Source: Acinetobacter harbinensis (GTDB taxonomy: Bacteria; Pseudomonadota; Gammaproteobacteria; Pseudomonadales; Moraxellaceae). Taken from it: a DNA stretch of 64,000 nt. The translations under genes and the position numbers were made by a program. Below, in pieces: positions 60,022 through 64,000 of the stretch (the first letter of the stretch is position 1; each line of letters opens with the position of its first letter). The DNA lies in the NCBI RefSeq assembly GCF_000816495.1, contig NZ_JXBK01000001.1:129174-193173 (forward strand), read 5' to 3'. The notes under the pieces were generated by a model. It did no database searches. It was not told the DNA's origin and was given only the letters and a program-made list of their open reading frames with translations.

Positions 60022-60366
60022 TTAAAAAGGCCCTTGTTCATAGATCCGCGCCATATAAATATCCAGTTTCTGTTGGCGCATTTGGTAGACTTCGCTTAAA
60101 CAACGAATTGAATGACCACACTGATCACGTAGCTGTAACCATTTCACTTGTTCATCTTGAATGACACCGCGGGTACCCATCGGTACGAGACGCTTAATAA
60201 TATAAAAAGTCGTGGCCATTTTTACATCGGCATCATTTACGGCGCGGGTGTCACAAATGGCATGTTCGGTGACCGTACGCGCCTTGTCACAATTAAAACT
60301 GGCCGCATAACTTGATGTGGCCAATACGCTCAAAACCACCCCAGCGAATAGGTGCAATACTCTCAT
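60022..60366 (-). CDS. Small exported protein, LprI/DUF1311-like
   Basis: A 114-residue protein with a signal peptide (ending near SSYAAS, residue 22) and four cysteines. FNCDKARTVTEHAICDT and VKWLQLRDQC match the LprI-type domain (DUF1311), where the first Cys pairs with later ones. Members include a mycobacterial lysozyme inhibitor; here that activity is not shown. Periplasmic location is likely. Confidence 0.8.
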   Translation of the reverse strand: MRVLHLFAGVVLSVLATSSYAASFNCDKARTVTEHAICDTRAVNDADVKMATTFYIIKRLVPMGTRGVIQDEQVKWLQLRDQCGHSIRCLSEVYQMRQQKLDIYMARIYEQGPF

Positions 60367-60475
60367 AACCCGTGTTCTCTTTTAATTTATTTTCTATTTT
60401 CAACTTAACCAAAATATTCCAGCTTAGACAGTATTAATATGCTGCATCTCTATAAGTTCTTGTAAGTTTAACCAT

Positions 60476-60504
60476 AAAAAAACCCCATCTTAACGATGGG
60501 GTTT
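60476..60504 (-). terminator. Terminator after ompW
   Basis: On the minus strand AAAACCCCATC-GTTA-GATGGGGTTTT is followed by seven T, about 30 bp after the ompW stop. Confidence 0.85.
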
Positions 60505-60533
60505 TGCGCTGTTTCTTTATTTTTATTGTTATC

Positions 60534-61136
60534 TTAGAATTTGTAACTATAACCCAGTGTATAAATAATTGGATCGATGTCTAAGTCAAATGTCGTGACC
60601 CCTTTCACTTCTACTTCTGGGCTTATTTTTGCATAACGCACATCTACAAACACACCCCAGTTTTTTGCATCGGCAGGTTGAAAATTAAACCCCAACTGAC
60701 CGGCAAGACCAAATTCCTCTTTTACTTTAATCTCTGTGCCTGCCAAAGGACCTGTGCTCTGTTCATCCCATGAAATAAATGCAGTCCCACCAATCCCCAC
60801 ATATGGAGTAAAACCAGTGGCATTTTTAAAATTATATTTCACGGTAAGCGTAGGTGGTAAATGTTTAATCTTGACAGCCTTTACACCATCAATTGCAATA
60901 TCGTGGCTAATTGGCGCAGCCAACAATAACTCTGCTGAAAATGGTGTATCGGCAAAGAAATATTCAATGGATGGTGTAAAACCTAATTCACTATCCGCTT
61001 TGACCACGCCTACACCGGCTAAATTAAAATCACTGGTGGGTGCAATTGCAGAAGCACCCATTTTTACTTGCCAACCGCCGGCCATCGTTGAAGCAGAAAT
61101 CCCCATTAATGCAATCAAAGCTAATTTTTTTAACAT
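60534..61136 (-). CDS. ompW: OmpW family outer-membrane protein
   Basis: A 200-residue protein from the ATG at 61136 (AAAGG about 9 bp upstream); a longer frame to 61169 is rejected. The signal peptide ends near STMAGG (residue 19). GWQVKMGASAIAP, the SIEYFFADTPFSAELLLAAP segment split across strands 2-3, LPPTLTVKYNF, GFTPYVGIG and the terminal YTLGYSYKF define the eight-stranded OmpW barrel. OmpW moves small hydrophobic molecules. Confidence 0.92.
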   Translation of the reverse strand: MLKKLALIALMGISASTMAGGWQVKMGASAIAPTSDFNLAGVGVVKADSELGFTPSIEYFFADTPFSAELLLAAPISHDIAIDGVKAVKIKHLPPTLTVKYNFKNATGFTPYVGIGGTAFISWDEQSTGPLAGTEIKVKEEFGLAGQLGFNFQPADAKNWGVFVDVRYAKISPEVEVKGVTTFDLDIDPIIYTLGYSYKF

Positions 61137-61289
61137 TTTATAAAACCTTTGGAAGAATAATAACAACAAAAATAAAACATTAATTAATAATAAACATGAG
61201 TGTAGTTAATATGCAATAGCCAGAAATTAATAATAAATTTATTTATTATTAAGTTATTGATAATATTATTTATTTATTTTAAGTAGACC

Positions 61290-61319
61290 AACTCGGTTGG
61301 TTTTATAATCAACCGAGTT
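61290..61319. repeat. Perfect inverted repeat AACTCGGTTG / CAACCGAGTT
   Basis: Two 10-bp arms around a 10-bp AT-rich loop. No T-run follows on the minus strand, so it is either a weak terminator of the NhaC transcript or a protein-binding site. Confidence 0.75.
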
Positions 61320-61369
61320 AATCAAAAAATTTATTATATTCCGAGTGTATAACTTGGTTTTATTCTATT

Positions 61370-61423
61370 AAACATTTATTTTAAATACATCTATTAATCT
61401 TTAAACATCTATTTTAAATACAT
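61370..61423. repeat. 21-bp direct repeat, 33-bp spacing
   Basis: AAACATTTATTTTAAATACAT (61370-61390) recurs at 61403-61423 with one mismatch. The 33-bp period is three helical turns, which would put both copies on the same DNA face. Upstream of ompW by about 230-290 bp. Confidence 0.75.
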
Positions 61424-61474
61424 GTATTCATATTATATAAAATTCAAATCAAATAGAGAAAATATCGATTTAAA

Positions 61475-62842
61475 TTAAAGCACCATTGCCGCAATCCAAC
61501 CAAAAATCATTAGGGGAATATTAAAGTGTAAAAAGGTCGGAATCACACTGTCTTTCATATGGTCATGTTGCCCATCCATATTTAAACCCGCTGTTGGTCC
61601 AAGCGTTGAATCTGAAGCAGGAGAACCGGCATCACCTAAGGCAGCCGCTGTACCAATCAAGGCGATGGTGGCAGAAGGACTAAAACCAAATTGAATACAT
61701 AAAGGCACATAGATAATGGCCAAAATAGGCACGGTTGAAAATGAAGAGCCAATGCCAAGGGTAATTAATAAACCCACCAACAGCATTAAAAATGCCGCCA
61801 AGCCTTTACTGTTGCCAATCCACTGTACAGAAGCCTCGACCAAAGCCGGCACTTGATTGGTCGCCTCAATCACGGAGGCAAAACCTTGCGCGGCAATCAT
61901 AATAAAGCCCACCAATGCCATCATGCGCATACCGGTGATAATCACATCATCGGCTTCTTTCCATTTAAAAATACCGGCAAAACTTAAAATCGCCACACCA
62001 ATTAAACCGGCTAAAATCATCGAGTCAGAATAGAGCTGCACAATCAGCGTACTGATCACGGCAATAGCGGCCATATATAAGGTAAATTTTGCAATTTGTG
62101 GTTGAGTGTTTTTATCTTCTGAGACTTCACCTGAAATACGCTGCGTCGTTCCTTCAATTGGAATATCTGCATAATAACGCGGTTTACGATAGCTAATAAA
62201 TACCGCCACCAATAAGCCCAAAAACATCCCTGACACTGGAATCATCATGGCTTTGGGAATCTGATCATAAGTGATCTGAAAGCCATACGGCTTACCAAAG
62301 GTATTGATATTTTGCCCCAAGACATCATTGAGGAAAATCGCCCCAAAACCGACAGGGATTAACATATAGGTGGCGCACAAACCAAAAGTTAATAAACACA
62401 CCACGGCACGACGGTCTAGATGCAAGTGATTAAACACTGCCAATAATGGTGGAATCAGCACAGGAATAAAAGCAATATGCACCGGAATCAGGTTTTGAGA
62501 AGAGATGGCCGCCAAGACTAGCGTGACATAAATCAGCAGTTTTACTTTATTTTGCGCTTTAACATTGCTATCACCTTTCAAGGTGGTGATCAGCTTATAG
62601 GCCAATAGATCAGGTAAACCTGAACGCGCCAAAGCCAGCGCAAATGCACCCAATACCCCATATGCCAGGGCAATTTTTGCCCCGCCACCTAAGCCATTAT
62701 TAAATGCCTCCATGGTGCCATGCAGACCCAAACCTGCCAGTAGGCCGCCTGTAACGGCCCCAATCACCAAGGAGAAAACCACAGGGACTCGTGCTAGCGA
62801 GAGTCCAAACATAACAACAATAGCAGCAATAATTGCAAACAT
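61475..62842 (-). CDS. NhaC/YuiF-like Na+/H+ antiporter family transporter
   Basis: A 455-residue inner-membrane protein with about eleven to twelve helices. GLGGGAKIALAYGVLGAFALALARSG (split across 50-75), SSQNLIPVHIAFIP near 115-128, GIGSSFSTVPILAIIYVPL near 365 and GDAGSPASDSTLGPTAG near 402-418 are typical of this ion-transporter family. It likely exchanges cations and protons or imports an amino acid; the substrate cannot be fixed. Confidence 0.82.
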   Translation of the reverse strand: MFAIIAAIVVMFGLSLARVPVVFSLVIGAVTGGLLAGLGLHGTMEAFNNGLGGGAKIALAYGVLGAFALALARSGLPDLLAYKLITTLKGDSNVKAQNKVKLLIYVTLVLAAISSQNLIPVHIAFIPVLIPPLLAVFNHLHLDRRAVVCLLTFGLCATYMLIPVGFGAIFLNDVLGQNINTFGKPYGFQITYDQIPKAMMIPVSGMFLGLLVAVFISYRKPRYYADIPIEGTTQRISGEVSEDKNTQPQIAKFTLYMAAIAVISTLIVQLYSDSMILAGLIGVAILSFAGIFKWKEADDVIITGMRMMALVGFIMIAAQGFASVIEATNQVPALVEASVQWIGNSKGLAAFLMLLVGLLITLGIGSSFSTVPILAIIYVPLCIQFGFSPSATIALIGTAAALGDAGSPASDSTLGPTAGLNMDGQHDHMKDSVIPTFLHFNIPLMIFGWIAAMVL

Positions 62843-63305
62843 AGTGAATCGAAAATCGGGAAAAAAGGCATTTTATCAGAATTCAATAGCAATATTGCAG
62901 CTGAACCAAAGCACAGCTGGATCTAACCAAATGAAAACTGCGGCGACAGCAGCTGAACGATCCATCGGTGACACATCATAAGCGCTGAGTTTTTATTTTG
63001 AATCTTGCACACAAGGCCATTTTATTGTTCAGCTAAACAACGCGTATCCAAGTATGCAAAATCTAAGCTGAGCTGATTAAAATAGCGACATCGTGAAAAA
63101 ATTAATACATTCCTGCTTATCAGTATTAAATCCAGCCCCCTGCCGGAAGATTAAAACTGATTTAAGCCCTACCCGTTAGGGTTATTTTAAAGCTTAAAAA
63201 TATAGCCATAACATTATCATTTTAAGCTGATATTTTAATTTTCAATATGTTCTGGCATTAAAAAAGCGCTTGATCAACAAGCGCTTTAACTAATCTATTA
63301 AGCGA
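62843..63305. other. Intergenic region, 463 bp
   Basis: Contains the NhaC promoter region and the terminator at 63260-63288. No supported gene; a plus-strand frame overlapping the NhaC start has no ribosome site and is a shadow. Confidence 0.5.
63260..63288 (-). terminator. Terminator after the glycine-zipper lipoprotein gene
   Basis: On the minus strand AAAGCGCTTG-TTGAT-CAAGCGCTTT ends in T residues, 18 bp after the stop. Confidence 0.85.
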
Positions 63306-63665
63306 TTAACGTTTTTTATTTTCGATAGTGGCACCTGCCCCACCACCGATTGCACCACCAATGGCTGCACCGGCATTGCCACCAATAATACTTTTACCTA
63401 CCGCTGAACCAATTGCACCGCCCACACCACTATAGGTTGCGTTACGATTAGAACCATTTTGTGCTTTACTGCCCACGGCTGCACCAGCACCACCACCTAA
63501 GGCCGCACCCACACCACCGCCTAGATTATTACCCAAACCACCACCAACCGCGCCGCCTAAAGCTGCTGCGCCAACACGTTGGTCATTAGCAGACATACTT
63601 TCACAACCTGCCAACATAACGGTTGATACTGCGGCAACCATTACCATGCTGATTAACTTTTTCAT
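63306..63665 (-). CDS. Glycine-zipper lipoprotein
   Basis: A 119-residue protein from the ATG at 63665 (AGGGG at 7 bp). The lipoprotein signal ends in MLAGCES (Cys near residue 20). The mature part is almost wholly Gly/Ala glycine-zipper repeats (AALGGAVGGGLGNN-type), as in YMGG/OmpA-like or SlyB-type envelope proteins. Outer-membrane attachment is likely; function unknown. Confidence 0.82.
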   Translation of the reverse strand: MKKLISMVMVAAVSTVMLAGCESMSANDQRVGAAALGGAVGGGLGNNLGGGVGAALGGGAGAAVGSKAQNGSNRNATYSGVGGAIGSAVGKSIIGGNAGAAIGGAIGGGAGATIENKKR

Positions 63666-63807
63666 ATCATTTCCCCTTGTGATCATTCCCTTTAGCTTAT
63701 GCTTATTCTGTGAAAATACTCCATAGGAAATGTTACAAGCTACAGCTAAAGTGCAGTATTTTGTAAAAAATACTTAATAATCAAAGAAAATTTCACACAC
63801 TCAGAGG

Positions 63808-64000
63808 TTATTCAGGTTTTGATAAAATCACCACATCTTTGGTTGTGTGACCATTCTCGCTTAACACCGCATGCGAAACCTTGGCAGGACTTCCCATATG
63901 ACTTTCCTGATCAAGTTTTAAACCACGACGCACCGGCGCTTGCCCTTCTTTAAACTCAACGCCTTCAGCAGAGATTTCCTTACGTTCAGCCAAGGTCTGG
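63808..64000 (-). CDS. C-terminal end of a gene of unknown function (partial)
   Basis: The last 63 or so codons of a frame that continues past the right edge. The visible part is hydrophilic (AERKEISAEGVEFKEGQ, then LSENGHTTKDVVILSKPE) and not recognised. The in-frame TTG at 63993 is unlikely to be the real start because the frame stays open to the edge. Confidence 0.5.
   Translation of the reverse strand, partial: QTLAERKEISAEGVEFKEGQAPVRRGLKLDQESHMGSPAKVSHAVLSENGHTTKDVVILSKPE

Larger units (their letters stand above)
61137..61474. other. AT-rich region upstream of ompW, 338 bp, with repeats
   Basis: Very AT-rich with no gene. It holds a perfect 10-bp inverted repeat (61290-61319) and a 21-bp direct repeat (61370-61423), listed separately; both lie upstream of ompW and after the NhaC gene. 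Confidence 0.6.

Overview
The window reads as chromosomal DNA of an Acinetobacter species (Gammaproteobacteria, Moraxellaceae). The signs are the gene order pilMNOPQ-aroK-aroB-SPOR-gltB-gltD, a 295-residue Acr1-type fatty acyl-CoA reductase, a split division/cell-wall cluster running from rsmH to mraY, many small Acinetobacter-like secreted or membrane proteins, and moderate-to-low GC. The species cannot be fixed from this piece. Nearly all of it is ordinary core genome. The accessory parts are the AT-rich left end (1-6.2 kb) and one insertion sequence (15.8-17.0 kb).

Layout. 1-6.7 kb: a type IV pilin gene (pilA) followed by a likely pilin or surface glycosylation set: a GT-C membrane glycosyltransferase with a TPR-like tail, a polyprenyl-phosphate type GT2 enzyme, a PglK-like ABC flippase, an FkbM methyltransferase and a partial GT2 enzyme. 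6.8-9.1 kb: LemA lipoprotein and two TPM-domain proteins. 9.4-19.5 kb: glutamate synthase (gltBD), a TnpB-only IS200/IS605 element, a SPOR-domain protein, aroB and aroK. 19.5-24.7 kb: the type IV pilus assembly operon pilMNOPQ, divergent from PBP1a (mrcA, 24.9-27.4 kb). 27.4-35.4 kb: rlmA and the cluster rsmH-ftsL-ftsI-murE-murF-mraY. 35.6-41.3 kb: sulfate-binding protein, a 1-kb gene-free stretch, a small secreted protein, gltX, tRNA-Ala and tRNA-Glu, a zinc-ribbon membrane protein and a CzcD-like cation exporter. 41.6-49 kb: ettA, metY, acr1, a small membrane protein and tex. 49.1-53.4 kb: ompR, envZ and an acetate CoA-transferase. 53.5-64 kb: a coiled-coil protein, frnE, dodecin, several small exported proteins, a candidate outer-membrane protein, htpG, an LprI-like protein, ompW, an NhaC-type antiporter, a glycine-zipper lipoprotein and a partial gene.

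How the genes work together. Two loci encode type IV pilus parts: the pilin with its putative glycan machinery, and the inner-membrane/secretin assembly complex. A third theme is peptidoglycan synthesis (PBP1a, FtsI, MurE, MurF, MraY). Nitrogen assimilation (gltBD) and the pilin gene each have a convincing sigma-54 promoter upstream. The gltB promoter also has a near-consensus NtrC site, and the insertion sequence ends about 40 bp beyond that site.

The most interesting items are the pilA-linked GT-C/GT2/flippase cassette, which could be a lipid-linked pilin glycosylation route different from the TfpO/PglL ligases usually found beside Acinetobacter pilins; the complete TnpB element, whose ends and likely guide can be read directly and whose nuclease lacks the usual RuvC-II glutamate; and the two sigma-54 regulatory regions.
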